Shown piece after piece: positions 25,405-35,717 of a stretch of DNA of 64,000 nucleotides. The position numbers and the translations under genes were made by a program. Position 1 is the stretch's first letter. The number at the start of each line of letters is the position of its first letter. This stretch comes from Betaproteobacteria bacterium (lineage in GTDB: Bacteria; Pseudomonadota; Gammaproteobacteria; Burkholderiales; Ga0077523), in NCBI GenBank assembly GCA_016125475.1, contig WGLR01000026.1, positions 16,823-80,822 of the forward strand, written 5' to 3'. A model generated the notes under the pieces. That model was not told the DNA's origin and did not search any database. It saw nothing but the letters and a program-made list of their open reading frames with translations.

Positions 25405-28400
25405 ATGCTGAAACGCATCATCGAGTTCTCCCTGAAGCAGCGTCTGCTGGTGATCGCGCTGACGCTGCTGCTCGTGCTGTTCGGACTGCAGGCCTTCCGT
25501 CAGCTGCCGATCGATGCGTTCCCCGACGTGTCGAGCACGCAGGTCAAGATCATCATGAAGGCGCCTGGCATGACGCCGGAGGAAGTCGAGACCCGCATCG
25601 TCTCGCCGATCGAGATCGAGATGCTCGGCATCCCGAAGCAGAAGCTGCTGCGCTCCATGTCGAAGTACGCGATCGCGGACATCACGATCGACTTCGAGGA
25701 GGGCACCGACATCTACTGGGCCCGGCAGCAGGTGAGCGAACGGCTCGCGGGCGTGCTCGGCGAACTGCCCCAGGGCGTTTCCGGCGGGCTCGCCCCCATC
25801 ACGACGCCGCTCGGCGAGATGTTCATGTTCACGATCGACGGCGGCAACCTCTCGCTCGCCGAGCGGCGCACCCTGCTCGACTGGGTGATCCGCCCGCGGC
25901 TGCGCACGGTCGCCGGCGTCGCGGACGTCAACTCGCTCGGCGGCTACGTCCGTGCCTTCGAGGTGATCCCGAACACGGCAGCCCTTTCGGCGCGACACAT
26001 TCCGCTCTCCGAGCTCCAGCACGCACTCGAGGCCAACAACCGCAACGACGGCGCGGGTCGCCTGACCGAGGGTGAGGAATCCCTCCTCGTGCGGGCAGAC
26101 GGCAGCATCCGCACGCTCGACGACGTGCGTGCGATCGTCGTCACGCAACGGATGGGGGTGCCCGTCCGCGTCGGCGAGATCGCGGAAGTGCGCATCGGCA
26201 ACATCACCCGCTACGGCGCGGTCACGAAGGACGGCAAGGGCGAGGCCGTGCAGGGTCTCGTGCTCGGCCTGCGCGGCGCGAACGCACAGCAGGTGGTGGA
26301 CGGCGTGCGTGCGCGGCTCGCCGAGCTCGCGCCCCAGCTGCCGCCCGGCGTGACGACCCAGGTGCTCTACGACCGCGGGCATCTGGTCCAGCGTGCGGTG
26401 AGCACGGTCTCGCGCGCGCTGCTCGAGGCCATCGTGCTCGTCGTGATCCTCCTGTTCCTGTTCCTCGGCAACGTGCGTGCCGCGATCGTGGTGGCCCTCG
26501 TGCTCCCGCTCTCCGCGCTCGTGACGTTCATCCTGATGCAGCGCACGGGCATGAGCGCGAACCTCATGAGCCTCGGCGGGCTCGCCATCGCGATCGGCAT
26601 GCTGGTGGACGCCGCCGTCGTCGTCGTGGAGAACGTCGTGAGCCATCTCTCTAACGCTCCGGCGGACAAGTCGAAGCTGCAGATCGTGTTCGACGCCGTC
26701 TGCGAGGTCGCCCGGCCGGTGGCGTCCGGCATCGTGATCATCGTGATCGTGTTCCTGCCGCTGCTCTCGCTCCAGGGGCTCGAAGGCAAGCTGTTCAAGC
26801 CCGTCGCGATGTCCATCGTGTTCGCGCTGTCCGGCTCGCTCGTGCTCGCGCTCACGGTCATACCGGTCGCGGCCTCCTTGCTGCTCGCCCGCGGCGCGCA
26901 CGGCGAGCCGTGGCTCGTGCGCAAGGCCGAAAGCCTCTACGTGCCCGTCCTGGACTGGGCACTCGGCCACCAGAAGACCGTGGCAGGGATCGCGCTCGCG
27001 TCGCTCGTCGTGGCGGGCGCCGCCTACACGGCGACCGGCAAGACCTTCATGCCCACGATGGACGAAGGCGACATCATCATGCAGCTCGAGAAGCTGCCTT
27101 CCATATCGCTCGACGCGAGCAACGCGCTCGACGAGCGCATCCAGAGGGCCATCCTCGCGCAGGTGCCCGAGGTGACCGGCATCGTCGCCCGCACGGGTGC
27201 CGACGAGATCGGCCTCGACCCGATGGGTCTCAACCAGACGGACACCTTCCTGATCCTGAAGCCCCGCGACCAGTGGCGTTCGCCCGACAAGAACGCCATC
27301 ATCGAATCCCTGCGCAAGGTCATGTCCGCGTTCCCGGGCGTGAGCTACACGTTCACGCAGCCGATCGAGATGCGGGTCTCCGAGATGCTGACCGGTGTCC
27401 GTGGTGACCTGGCCATCAAGATCTTCGGCGCCGACCTCCCGACCCTGAACCGGCTCGCGCAGCAGGTCGAGGCCGTTCTCAAGACCATCCCCGGCAACCG
27501 GGACGTGTTCACGCTCACGAACGAGGGTGTGCAGTACCTCCGCGTGGACGTGAACCGGTTCGCGACCGGCCACCAGAAGCTCACCGTGGACGACATCGAG
27601 AACGACCTCCGGATACAGCTCGAGGGCAAGCGGGTCGGCACCGTGATCGAGGGCGTGAGACGCACCCCCCTCGTGCTGCGCGGGGAATCGTCGCTGCGCC
27701 ATTCGGGGGCGCTGTACCAGAACCAGAACATCGTGATGCCTGACGGCAACACGGTCCCGCTGAGCACGGTCGCAAGGCTGTCGCGCGTGGACGGGCCCGT
27801 GAAGATCGACCGCGAGAACGCCTCGCGTTACGCGGTGGTGCAGTCGAGCGTGCTCGGACGCGATCTCGTGGGATTCGTCGACGACGCGAAGAAGGCCGTC
27901 GCGGAGAAGGTGGCACTGCCCGCCGGCTACCACATCACGTGGGGCGGGCAGTTCGAGAACCAGCAGCGCGCCGCGGCGAGGCTCTCGATCGTCGTGCCCA
28001 TCGCGCTCGCGCTCATCTTCATGATGCTGTTCGCGACCTTCGGCTCCGTCACGCAGGCCCTCATCGTGTTCACGAACATCCCGTTCGCGATGGTCGGCGG
28101 CATCGTCGCGCTCTGGGCGTCGGGCGAGTACCTCTCGGTTCCGGCTTCCGTCGGCTTCATCGCGCTGCTGGGGATCGCGGTCCTGAACGGCGTGGTGCTC
28201 ATGAGCACCTACAACCAGCTGCACGCCGAGGGCGTGGTCACGCCCGACCGCATCGTGCACGAGGGGGCACGCCGTCGCCTGCGTCCTGTGCTGATGACCG
28301 CGAGCATCGCGGCGTTCGGCCTCGTGCCGCTGCTGTTCGCGACGGGGCCGGGCTCGGAGATCCAGCGGCCGCTCGCGATCGTCGTGATCGGTGGTCTCGT

Positions 28401-28500
28401 CACGTCCACCGCCCTCACGCTGCTCATCCTGCCGCTGCTGTTCGAGCGCTTCGGCAAGCGCGACGGCACGCCCGGCTTCACTGCTCAGGAGATCCAGTAA
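25405..28500 (+). CDS. Heavy-metal efflux RND pump (CzcA/CusA family)
   Basis: 1031-residue inner-membrane proton antiporter. It starts with the HME signature MLKRIIEFSLKQRLLVIALT and PIDAFPDVSSTQVKI. Twelve membrane helices with two large periplasmic loops are visible. TM4 reads LAIAIGMLVDAAVVVVENVV, with a single acidic residue, closer to the GxxVDAA pattern of CusA-like pumps than to the zinc/cobalt CzcA pattern, so copper/silver or an unassigned metal is possible. Later motifs are FMPTMDEGDI and LNGVVLMSTYN. The TAA stop overlaps the ATG of the outer-membrane factor gene. Confidence 0.92.
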   Translation: MLKRIIEFSLKQRLLVIALTLLLVLFGLQAFRQLPIDAFPDVSSTQVKIIMKAPGMTPEEVETRIVSPIEIEMLGIPKQKLLRSMSKYAIADITIDFEEGTDIYWARQQVSERLAGVLGELPQGVSGGLAPITTPLGEMFMFTIDGGNLSLAERRTLLDWVIRPRLRTVAGVADVNSLGGYVRAFEVIPNTAALSARHIPLSELQHALEANNRNDGAGRLTEGEESLLVRADGSIRTLDDVRAIVVTQRMGVPVRVGEIAEVRIGNITRYGAVTKDGKGEAVQGLVLGLRGANAQQVVDGVRARLAELAPQLPPGVTTQVLYDRGHLVQRAVSTVSRALLEAIVLVVILLFLFLGNVRAAIVVALVLPLSALVTFILMQRTGMSANLMSLGGLAIAIGMLVDAAVVVVENVVSHLSNAPADKSKLQIVFDAVCEVARPVASGIVIIVIVFLPLLSLQGLEGKLFKPVAMSIVFALSGSLVLALTVIPVAASLLLARGAHGEPWLVRKAESLYVPVLDWALGHQKTVAGIALASLVVAGAAYTATGKTFMPTMDEGDIIMQLEKLPSISLDASNALDERIQRAILAQVPEVTGIVARTGADEIGLDPMGLNQTDTFLILKPRDQWRSPDKNAIIESLRKVMSAFPGVSYTFTQPIEMRVSEMLTGVRGDLAIKIFGADLPTLNRLAQQVEAVLKTIPGNRDVFTLTNEGVQYLRVDVNRFATGHQKLTVDDIENDLRIQLEGKRVGTVIEGVRRTPLVLRGESSLRHSGALYQNQNIVMPDGNTVPLSTVARLSRVDGPVKIDRENASRYAVVQSSVLGRDLVGFVDDAKKAVAEKVALPAGYHITWGGQFENQQRAAARLSIVVPIALALIFMMLFATFGSVTQALIVFTNIPFAMVGGIVALWASGEYLSVPASVGFIALLGIAVLNGVVLMSTYNQLHAEGVVTPDRIVHEGARRRLRPVLMTASIAAFGLVPLLFATGPGSEIQRPLAIVVIGGLVTSTALTLLILPLLFERFGKRDGTPGFTAQEIQ

Positions 28501-29756
28501 TGAAAGCGATTCTCGCCTCCGCATTTCTGCTCGTGGCCAGCGTCGCGTCCGCGCAGGAGACCCTCAGCACGCCCGACCTGCCGCCGATCCCGGCCGTGGA
28601 AAACACGCTCGGCAGGTACCCGAGCGTCCGGGCCGCCCGCGACGGCGTGCGGGCCGCCCGGGCGGACCAGCGGCGCCTCGACGCGAGCCCCTACGAGTAT
28701 TCCCTGCGCGGCGGCTATCAGAGCCACTCGATTCCCGCCGGTCGCTACAGCGAATACGACATCGCGGTCGAACGCCCGCTGCGCCTGCCCGGCAAGGCCC
28801 GCGTGGATCGCGAACTCGGCGCCCAGAACGTCGAACTCGCGCGGCGAATGGCCTTCAGCGCCTGGTGCGACGCCGCCCGCCACCTGTTGCAGCTCTGGTT
28901 CGCGTGGGCCCGCGAGGACGTGCAGTTCGAGCTGTGGAGTCAGCAGGCGGTCGCACTGCGCGAACAGACGTCGATCGTCGCGAAGCGTGCCAAGGCGGGC
29001 GATGCGCCGCGCGTCGAGATCAACCTCGCGGAAGCGTCGGCTGCCCAGGCCGAAGCCCAGGTCGAGAATTTCCGGGGACGCGAACAGGGCGCCCGGGAGG
29101 CGCTGCTTCGCACGTTCCCCGGCATCACCGTGCCGGAGGAGGCCGCGCAGACGGACCCCCCCCCCCTCGATCACTCCCTGGACTGGTTCGTCGATCGCGT
29201 GCGCGAGCACAACGACGAGATCCGCGTCGCACGGGCGGCGGCAGGCCGCGGTCTGCTGCTCGCGCGGCGCGCGTCGGCCGACCTTCGTCCGGACCCCGCG
29301 ATCGGTGTCCGCCTCGCGAAGGACAGAAGTGCCTCCGACAACATCGCGGGCGTGTACGTGACCATCCCGCTGCCCGGGCAGGGCCGGCGCGCGGTGGCCG
29401 ACGTTGCGCTCGCCCAGGCCGACGTCGCCTCGAGTCAGGAAGCGGCGACGGTCCAGCGCGTGACGGCCGACATCGCGATGATGTTCGGGCAGGCGCGCGG
29501 GGCGTTCGGTGCGTGGCGGAAGGCGGCGGATGCGGCGGACGGCATGCGCCGGAATGCGTCCTCGATGCAGCGGTCCTGGGAACTGCGGGAAGCATCGCTC
29601 AGCGACGTGCTCGTGGCCCGGCGCCTCGCACTCGAGTCCTCGCTCACCGCGGCTCTCGCACGACTGGACGCGCAGGAGACCCGGTACCGTCTCCTGATCG
29701 AGGCCCACCTTCTCTGGAACGACCCGGAGGAGGAAGCCGAGCCCCACACCGACTGA
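28500..29756 (+). CDS. CzcC-like outer-membrane factor of the metal efflux system
   Basis: 418 residues with signal peptide KAILASAFLLVASVASAQE. Translationally coupled to the pump (TAATG). Outer-membrane efflux protein halves are recognisable as long Ala/Arg-rich coiled coils with RAKAGDAPRVEINLAEAS and WELREASLSDVLVARR. The order adaptor-pump-channel (B-A-C) differs from the classical czcCBA order. It ends with an acidic tail DPEEEAEPH. A gap of over 400 bp separates it from the next RND pump, which is probably a separate unit. Confidence 0.87.
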   Translation: MKAILASAFLLVASVASAQETLSTPDLPPIPAVENTLGRYPSVRAARDGVRAARADQRRLDASPYEYSLRGGYQSHSIPAGRYSEYDIAVERPLRLPGKARVDRELGAQNVELARRMAFSAWCDAARHLLQLWFAWAREDVQFELWSQQAVALREQTSIVAKRAKAGDAPRVEINLAEASAAQAEAQVENFRGREQGAREALLRTFPGITVPEEAAQTDPPPLDHSLDWFVDRVREHNDEIRVARAAAGRGLLLARRASADLRPDPAIGVRLAKDRSASDNIAGVYVTIPLPGQGRRAVADVALAQADVASSQEAATVQRVTADIAMMFGQARGAFGAWRKAADAADGMRRNASSMQRSWELREASLSDVLVARRLALESSLTAALARLDAQETRYRLLIEAHLLWNDPEEEAEPHTD

Positions 29757-30183
29757 CACGCTGCGTCTCTGCCGGCCGGGCGACGCACGGCGAGAAATCA
29801 TCCGCCGGGCGCCGATAGCTTGTATGATCCCCGGCTGCGATCGGCAGCCTCCCCGCCTCCAACGGGCTCGTTCGCGTCTCCACCGCCCCGCGCGAGGGGT
29901 CAACCCTCGCCCCGGCGGCCGACGCGCGCAGGGAGATCCCCTCGTCGACACGACGCGGCGCCGGTCCGGCCGAGCTTCCGTTACGCCCTCGTCGCGTTCC
30001 GGGCGGTTCCCGGCCTGCCCACATGCGTGGAGACGCTCCGGCAACGTACCGGACGCCGGTAATGGAGACCCTGTCGTGAGGGGTGAGGTTGTCTCGAGCA
30101 GCAACGTGTGCTGATGCGTTCCGGCGCCCGCGGCCCATTCCGGCCGGCGGTGCAGGTCCGCGCCCGGGGGGCAGGTCCTAGCG
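29757..30183. other. Intergenic region, no gene recognised
   Basis: 427 bp between the metal-efflux operon and the second RND pump. It presumably carries the promoter of the latter. I see no RNA gene, convincing terminator or conserved frame. Confidence 0.5.
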
Positions 30184-33100
30184 ATGTGGATCGTCCGGCT
30201 GGCGCTGCGTCGCCCGTACACCTTCATCGTCATCGGCCTGCTCGTGCTGATCATCGGCCCGCTGATGATCCTGCGCACGCCGAGCGACATCTTTCCGAAC
30301 ATCAACATCCCGGTCGTGAGCGTGATCTGGCGCTACACCGGGCTGTCCTCCGAGGAGATGGAAGGTCGCATCGTCTCGTCCTTCGAGCGTGCGATGACCG
30401 CGACCGTCAACGACATCGAGCACATCGAGTCGAACTCGGTGAACGGTGTCGGGGTCGTGAAGGTGTTCTTCCACGCAGGCGCGAACATCCAGACCGGCCT
30501 CGCGCAGATCGTCGCGATCGCGCAGACGATGCTCTACACGTTCCCGCCGGGTGCGACGCCTCCGCTTATCCTGCAGTACAACGCGTCGACGGTGCCGATC
30601 CTCCAGCTCGCGCTCTCGAGCGTGACGCTCGCCGAGCACGAGCTGAACGACATCGCGAACAGCTACATGCGCACGCAGCTCGCGACGGTCCAGGGTGCGG
30701 TGCTGCCCTTCCCCTACGGCGGCAAGGTGCGCCAGATCATGGTCGACCTGAACCCGACGCTGCTGCAGGCGAAGAGCCTGACCCCGCAGGACGTGGTCGA
30801 CACGCTGGGCAGGCAGAATCTCATCCTGCCCACCGGCACGATCAAGCTCGGCGCCCTTGAATACGACGTCGCGCTGAACGGCAGCCCGAAGAGCGTCGAG
30901 GAGATGAACAACCTCCCGATCCGGTCGGGGCCGGGCGGCACGATCTACATCAAGGACGTCGCCCACGTACGCGACGGCTTCGTGCCGCAGATCAACATCG
31001 TCCGTCGCGATGGCCAGCGCGCCGTGCTGCTCACGATCCTGAAGTACGGCAACGCGTCGACGCTCGACATCGTGAAGCGCGTCAAGGACGAACTGCCACG
31101 CATCAGGGCCGGCCTCCCGCCCACGCTCGACATCCAGACGTCCCTGGACCAGTCCGTCTTCGTGCGCGCGGCGGTCGACGGTGTCGTCCACGAGGCGATA
31201 CTCGCCGCCTGCCTCACGGCGCTCATGATCCTGCTGTTCCTCGGCAGCTGGCGCAGCACGCTCATCATCACGATCTCGATCCCGCTGTCGATCCTCACGT
31301 CGCTCGCGCTGCTGTCCGCCCTCGGCGAGACGATCAACATGATGACCCTCGGCGGCCTCGCGCTCGCCGTGGGCATCCTCGTCGACGACGCGACGGTCGC
31401 GATCGAGAACATCACGCAGCACCTCGAGCAGGGCAAGGACCTGGAGCACGCGATCCTCGACGGCGCGGGCCAGATCGCGGTGCCGACCTTCGTCTCCACG
31501 CTCTGCATCTGCATCGTGTTCGTGCCGATGTTCCTGCTGACCGGTGTCGCGCGCTACCTGTTCGTGCCGATGGCCCTCGCGGTCGTGTTCGCGATGCTCG
31601 CGTCGTACTTCTTCTCGCGCACGCTCGTGCCGACGCTCGCCAAGTACCTGCTTCGGGGCCACACCGACGTGCACGGCCACCTCGGCCGCCGCACCCCGTG
31701 GAAGCGCCTGCACGAGCACTTCGAGCGCGGCTTCGCGGCCGTGAGATCGGGCTACCGCGGCATGCTCCTGCACGCACTCGACGCGCGCTACGGCTTCATC
31801 GCACTGTTCGTCGCGGCGATCGCGGGCACCGCCATTTTCCTGCCGTGGGTGGGCCGGGACTTCTTCCCGACGGTCGACGCCGGCCAGATCAAGCTGCACG
31901 TGCGCGCGAAGACCGGCACGCGGCTCGAGGAGACCGCGCGACTCTGCGATCTCGTCGAGAACCGCATCCGGAGCATCATCCCGCCGTCCGAACTCGACGG
32001 CATCCTCGACAACATCGGGCTTCCCACGAGCGGCACGAACCTCTCCTACAACAATTCCGGCACGGCGGGTCCCGCGGACGGCGACATCCTGATCTCGCTG
32101 AAGCCCGGTCACCGTCCGACCGCGGAATACGTCGCCGCGCTCCGGTCACAGCTGCCCGACTACTTCCCGGGCACGCTCTTCTACTTCCTGCCTGCCGACA
32201 TCGTGAGCCAGATCCTGAATTTCGGACTGCCCGCCCCGATCGACATCCAGGTGGTCGGGCGGAAGATCGAGGAGAACCGCCGGTTCGCCGTCGCGCTGCT
32301 CGACAAGGTCAAGAGCGTGACCGGAATCGTGGACCTGCGCATCAATCAGCCGTTCGACCAGCCGCGGCTCGACGTCGCCGTCGACCGCACGCGTGCGCTG
32401 CAGGCGGGCATGACCGAACGCGACATCGCGTCGAACGTGCTCGTCACGCTGAGCGGAAGCTTCCAGACGAGCCCGACGTTCTTCCTGAACCCCAGGAACC
32501 ACGTGACCTACCAGGTGGTCGCCCAGGCGCCTCAGTACCGGATGGATTCCCTGGACGCGCTGTCGAACATCCCGATCCGCGGCGGGACCGGTCGCTCGAG
32601 CGACATCCTCGGCAGCATGGCGTCCTATTCCCGGGGCACGGAGCGGGCGCTCATCACGCACTGGAACGTGCAGCCGGTGCTCGACATCTACGGCGGCGTC
32701 CACGGACGTGACCTGGGCGGCGTGGCCGACGAGGTCGGCAGGATCGTGTCGGACGCAGAGAAGTCGTTGCCGAAAGGTTCCCGCCTCATCGTGCGCGGGC
32801 AGATCGAGACGATGCAGTCGTCGTTCCAGGGTCTCCTGTTCGGACTCGTGTTTGCGGTGCTGCTGGTCTACCTGCTGATGGTGATCAACTTCCAGTCGTG
32901 GCTCGATCCGCTCATCATCATCACGGCCCTGCCCGCCGCACTCGCGGGGATCGTCTGGATGCTGTTCTGGACACACACGACGATCAACGTACCTGCGCTC
33001 ACGGGCGCGATCATGGCCATGGGCATCGCCACCGCGAACAGCATCCTCATGGTGAGCTTCGCGCGGGAACGCCTGCACGCCGGCGAGGACTCGTTCGCGG

Positions 33101-33360
33101 CCGCGCTCGAGGCGGGCTTCAACCGCTTCCGCCCCGTCATCATGACGGCTCTCGCGATGATCATCGGCATGATTCCGATGGCGCTGGGTCTCGGCGAGGG
33201 CGGCGAGCAGAACGCCCCGCTCGGCCGCGCCGTGATCGGCGGTCTCCTGTTCGCGACCGTCGCGACGCTCTTCTTCGTGCCCGTCGTCTTCGCGGTGGTG
33301 CACGGCTGGCGGGCGAAGCGACGCGCGACGGGCGCCCCGACGGTACCGTCGCATGCGTGA
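30184..33360 (+). CDS. RND efflux permease (hydrophobe/amphiphile type)
   Basis: 1058 residues, twelve membrane helices and two periplasmic loops. N-terminus MWIVRLALRRPYTFIVIGLL followed by FPNINIPVVSVIW. TM4 contains LGGLALAVGILVDDATVAIE, the paired aspartates of proton-coupled drug-type RND pumps, unlike the single acid in the metal pump upstream. Late motif IMAMGIATANSILMVSFARE supports the family. The adaptor gene follows (27 bp), but no outer-membrane channel is nearby; the TolC-like proteins encoded at 14.3 or 28.5 kb, or one elsewhere, might serve. Substrate unknown. Confidence 0.92.
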   Translation: MWIVRLALRRPYTFIVIGLLVLIIGPLMILRTPSDIFPNINIPVVSVIWRYTGLSSEEMEGRIVSSFERAMTATVNDIEHIESNSVNGVGVVKVFFHAGANIQTGLAQIVAIAQTMLYTFPPGATPPLILQYNASTVPILQLALSSVTLAEHELNDIANSYMRTQLATVQGAVLPFPYGGKVRQIMVDLNPTLLQAKSLTPQDVVDTLGRQNLILPTGTIKLGALEYDVALNGSPKSVEEMNNLPIRSGPGGTIYIKDVAHVRDGFVPQINIVRRDGQRAVLLTILKYGNASTLDIVKRVKDELPRIRAGLPPTLDIQTSLDQSVFVRAAVDGVVHEAILAACLTALMILLFLGSWRSTLIITISIPLSILTSLALLSALGETINMMTLGGLALAVGILVDDATVAIENITQHLEQGKDLEHAILDGAGQIAVPTFVSTLCICIVFVPMFLLTGVARYLFVPMALAVVFAMLASYFFSRTLVPTLAKYLLRGHTDVHGHLGRRTPWKRLHEHFERGFAAVRSGYRGMLLHALDARYGFIALFVAAIAGTAIFLPWVGRDFFPTVDAGQIKLHVRAKTGTRLEETARLCDLVENRIRSIIPPSELDGILDNIGLPTSGTNLSYNNSGTAGPADGDILISLKPGHRPTAEYVAALRSQLPDYFPGTLFYFLPADIVSQILNFGLPAPIDIQVVGRKIEENRRFAVALLDKVKSVTGIVDLRINQPFDQPRLDVAVDRTRALQAGMTERDIASNVLVTLSGSFQTSPTFFLNPRNHVTYQVVAQAPQYRMDSLDALSNIPIRGGTGRSSDILGSMASYSRGTERALITHWNVQPVLDIYGGVHGRDLGGVADEVGRIVSDAEKSLPKGSRLIVRGQIETMQSSFQGLLFGLVFAVLLVYLLMVINFQSWLDPLIIITALPAALAGIVWMLFWTHTTINVPALTGAIMAMGIATANSILMVSFARERLHAGEDSFAAALEAGFNRFRPVIMTALAMIIGMIPMALGLGEGGEQNAPLGRAVIGGLLFATVATLFFVPVVFAVVHGWRAKRRATGAPTVPSHA

Positions 33361-33387
33361 CACGTCCCCCGAAAGGATCCCGACGCC

Positions 33388-34590
33388 ATGGAGCTGAACA
33401 CCGTTACCGACGCAAACACTCCCGGGCCGTTGACCCGGCACCGGCGACGCGGCCCGGGCGGCTGGATCGCACTCGTTCTCGTGATCGTCGCTTTCGTGGC
33501 CGCCTACCTGTTCGGGGTGGTCCCGCGCGAACACGCCCTCGAGGCACTCGGCAAGGAAACCCGGGCGCTCGCCGTTCCCACGGTCGCGGTGACGACCCCG
33601 ACACCCGGTGATGCCGTCGCGGACCTCGTCCTGCCGGGCAACCTGCAGGCGTACACGGAAACGCCGGTGTACGCACGGGCGACCGGCTATCTGAAGCGCT
33701 GGACGGTGGACATGGGCACGCGCGTGAAGGCCGGGGATCTGCTCGCGGAGATCGAGATCCCCGAAATCGACGCGGAAGTGCAGCAGGCCCGTGCAGATGC
33801 CGAGACCGCGCGCGTGACCTGGGAGCAGGCGAAGACCACGTCCGACCGGTGGCAGGAACTCGTCAGGTCGGGAACCGTCACGCGACAGGATGCCGACTCG
33901 GCACTGAACGCGATGCGTGCGCGGAAGGCCGCGCTCGACGCCGCGCGCGAGAACGTCACCCGCCTCGATCGCGTCCGGTCGTTCCGACGCGTCGTCGCAC
34001 CCTTCGACGGCGTGATCACGACGCGCAACGCCGACACGGGCGAACTCATCGACGCGGGCGCCGGCGGCGCACCGGGCCGGGAGCTCTTCCGGCTCGCCGC
34101 GACGAAACGTCTGCGCGTCCGCGTGAATGTTCCGCAGTCTTCCGCGAAGGATGCCCTGCCCGGCACGAAGGCCGAACTCACGCTGCCCGAATATCCGGGG
34201 CGCAGGTTCGCCGGAAAGCTCGTGCGGACCGCGCAGTCGATCGACGCGTCTTCACGCACGCTGCTCGCCGAGATCGAGGTCGACAACGCGGACGGCGAGC
34301 TGCTGCCGGGCGCGTACGCGCAGGTGCACCTGAAACTGCCCGCGCCCACCAAGGCGCTCGTCGTGCCGATCAACACGCTGCTCTTCCGCGCCGAAGGGCC
34401 CCAGGCCGCGGTGGTGGGCGAGAACCAGAAGGTCGTGCTGAAGAGCGTGACGATCGGCCGGGACTTCGGCACGAAGGTGGAACTGCTGTCCGGCCTGGAC
34501 GCCGCCGACAGGATCATTCTCAATCCCTCGGATTCCATCACCGACGGCGTGCAGGTCCGCGTCGTCGCGCCGCCGGACGCGAAGAAGTGA
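33388..34590 (+). CDS. RND periplasmic adaptor (MdtA/AcrA-like)
   Basis: 400 residues. Cytosolic N-terminus with an anchor helix at about residues 30-50 (WIALVLVIVAFVAAYLFGVV), no lipobox. Lipoyl halves appear at LPGNLQAYTETPVYARATGY and VVAPFDGVITTRNADTGELI, with an alpha-hairpin between, then barrel and membrane-proximal domains ending ITDGVQVRVV. It is placed after its pump, the reverse of the usual adaptor-pump order, and probably co-transcribed. Confidence 0.9.
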   Translation: MELNTVTDANTPGPLTRHRRRGPGGWIALVLVIVAFVAAYLFGVVPREHALEALGKETRALAVPTVAVTTPTPGDAVADLVLPGNLQAYTETPVYARATGYLKRWTVDMGTRVKAGDLLAEIEIPEIDAEVQQARADAETARVTWEQAKTTSDRWQELVRSGTVTRQDADSALNAMRARKAALDAARENVTRLDRVRSFRRVVAPFDGVITTRNADTGELIDAGAGGAPGRELFRLAATKRLRVRVNVPQSSAKDALPGTKAELTLPEYPGRRFAGKLVRTAQSIDASSRTLLAEIEVDNADGELLPGAYAQVHLKLPAPTKALVVPINTLLFRAEGPQAAVVGENQKVVLKSVTIGRDFGTKVELLSGLDAADRIILNPSDSITDGVQVRVVAPPDAKK

Positions 34591-34918
34591 TCCGACAGCC
34601 CGTGCACCACCCCCTTCGGGGTCAGGCTTGCGTTGTTGTATTTTCGGGAGGTGACTGACGGCCGTTCGCCGTCTCCCGTCACGCCGACCGGGACGCCGGA
34701 CCTTGCGGCGTCGCATCCGGAAGTGTCCGGCCCATCCGCTGTGACTCCCCGCTCGGAAATGCCCCGTCGAGTCCGTTCGTGCATCATGGCCCGAATCGTG
34801 CGGCCTTCCCCCGGGATCGGGGAGCCGTCGCCCGGTGCCGACGATCCAGAAATTCGACGCTGAACCAGACCGCGCCGTGCCCGGGCTCCCCCACGCGGCG
34901 CCGACTTGCCGGAGACCC
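34591..34918. other. Intergenic region, no gene recognised
   Basis: 328 bp between the RND adaptor and the fatty-acid-hydroxylase-like gene. A short ACCCC/GGGGT hairpin near 34610 is followed by a T-rich stretch (34628-34645), too weak to call a terminator with confidence. Confidence 0.45.
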
Positions 34919-35707
34919 ATGCAGACCAGAACTCACAGTTGCCCGTCGGCGACTCACGCCGAACACGGGCGCGACGGACGAACCGACCCGAACGCATCCG
35001 CGCGATACGCGGGCCGGGCCGGCAAGCCCGCACCCGAACGTCGCCATCTGGCGACGCAGGAATTCCGACGGTCGTTCTCCGATTTCGACACGCCGCGGCT
35101 CTACCGTGGCTGGCTGCACTTCCACACGGTTTCGGTCCTGTCCCTCGCGCTGATCGTCGCGTGCGTGCTGTCCCTCGACGACCTCACCTGGATCGAGGCG
35201 CTCACGGTACCCGTCACCTTGCTCTACGCGAATCTCGTCGAGTACGTCGGTCATCGCTGGCCGATGCACAGACGTATGAAAGGACTCGAGGTGATCTATC
35301 GCCACACGACGGTCCATCATCGCTACTTCCCGCACGATCGGTTCGGCTACGAAGATCCGCGTGATTTCTACGCGCTGCTGCTGCCTCCCTCCATCGTCCT
35401 GTTCTTCTTCGCGGGCTTCGCCCTGCCGGCAGGGCTCGTCATCGGCTGGCTTCTCACGCCGAACTGCGCGCTGCTTTTCGTGGCGTCCGCGACGGGTTAC
35501 TTTCTCGCCTACGAATGGCTGCATCTCTGCTACCACGCTCCCGAGACCTCGTGGCCCTACCGGTTCGGATGGATGCGTGCCCTGCGGCGCCACCACCTCG
35601 TGCACCACGACCCTGGCCTGATGTCCATGTGCAACTTCAACATCACGGTGCCGCTGTTCGACTGGATGTTCGAGACGAGCGACGTCGGGCGCCGTCCTGC
35701 ACGATGA
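34919..35707 (+). CDS. Sterol desaturase/fatty acid hydroxylase-family membrane protein
   Basis: 262 residues; ATG at 34919 follows GGAGA, while an upstream in-frame ATG (34835) lacks a Shine-Dalgarno. Hydrophobic segments at about residues 70-95 and 150-200. Histidine clusters typical of di-iron membrane hydroxylases are present: HRWPMHR, HTTVHHRYFPH, YEWLHLCYH and RRHHLVHHDP. Family members hydroxylate or desaturate lipids, carotenoids or sterols. The N-terminal 50 residues are polar and probably disordered. TruC is encoded 11 bp downstream. Confidence 0.87.
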   Translation: MQTRTHSCPSATHAEHGRDGRTDPNASARYAGRAGKPAPERRHLATQEFRRSFSDFDTPRLYRGWLHFHTVSVLSLALIVACVLSLDDLTWIEALTVPVTLLYANLVEYVGHRWPMHRRMKGLEVIYRHTTVHHRYFPHDRFGYEDPRDFYALLLPPSIVLFFFAGFALPAGLVIGWLLTPNCALLFVASATGYFLAYEWLHLCYHAPETSWPYRFGWMRALRRHHLVHHDPGLMSMCNFNITVPLFDWMFETSDVGRRPAR

Positions 35708-35717
35708 CGCACGACGG

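Noticed and set aside
25273..28524. 1083-codon minus-strand frame antisense to the metal RND pump
   Set aside because: A high-GC artefact; composition (His, Arg, Asp, Glu) is that of an antisense frame and the plus-strand gene is unmistakable.
34603..34650. Terminator after the RND adaptor (ACCCC/GGGGT hairpin then T-rich bases)
   Set aside because: The stem is only five pairs and the T-rich part is displaced; too weak to list as a terminator.
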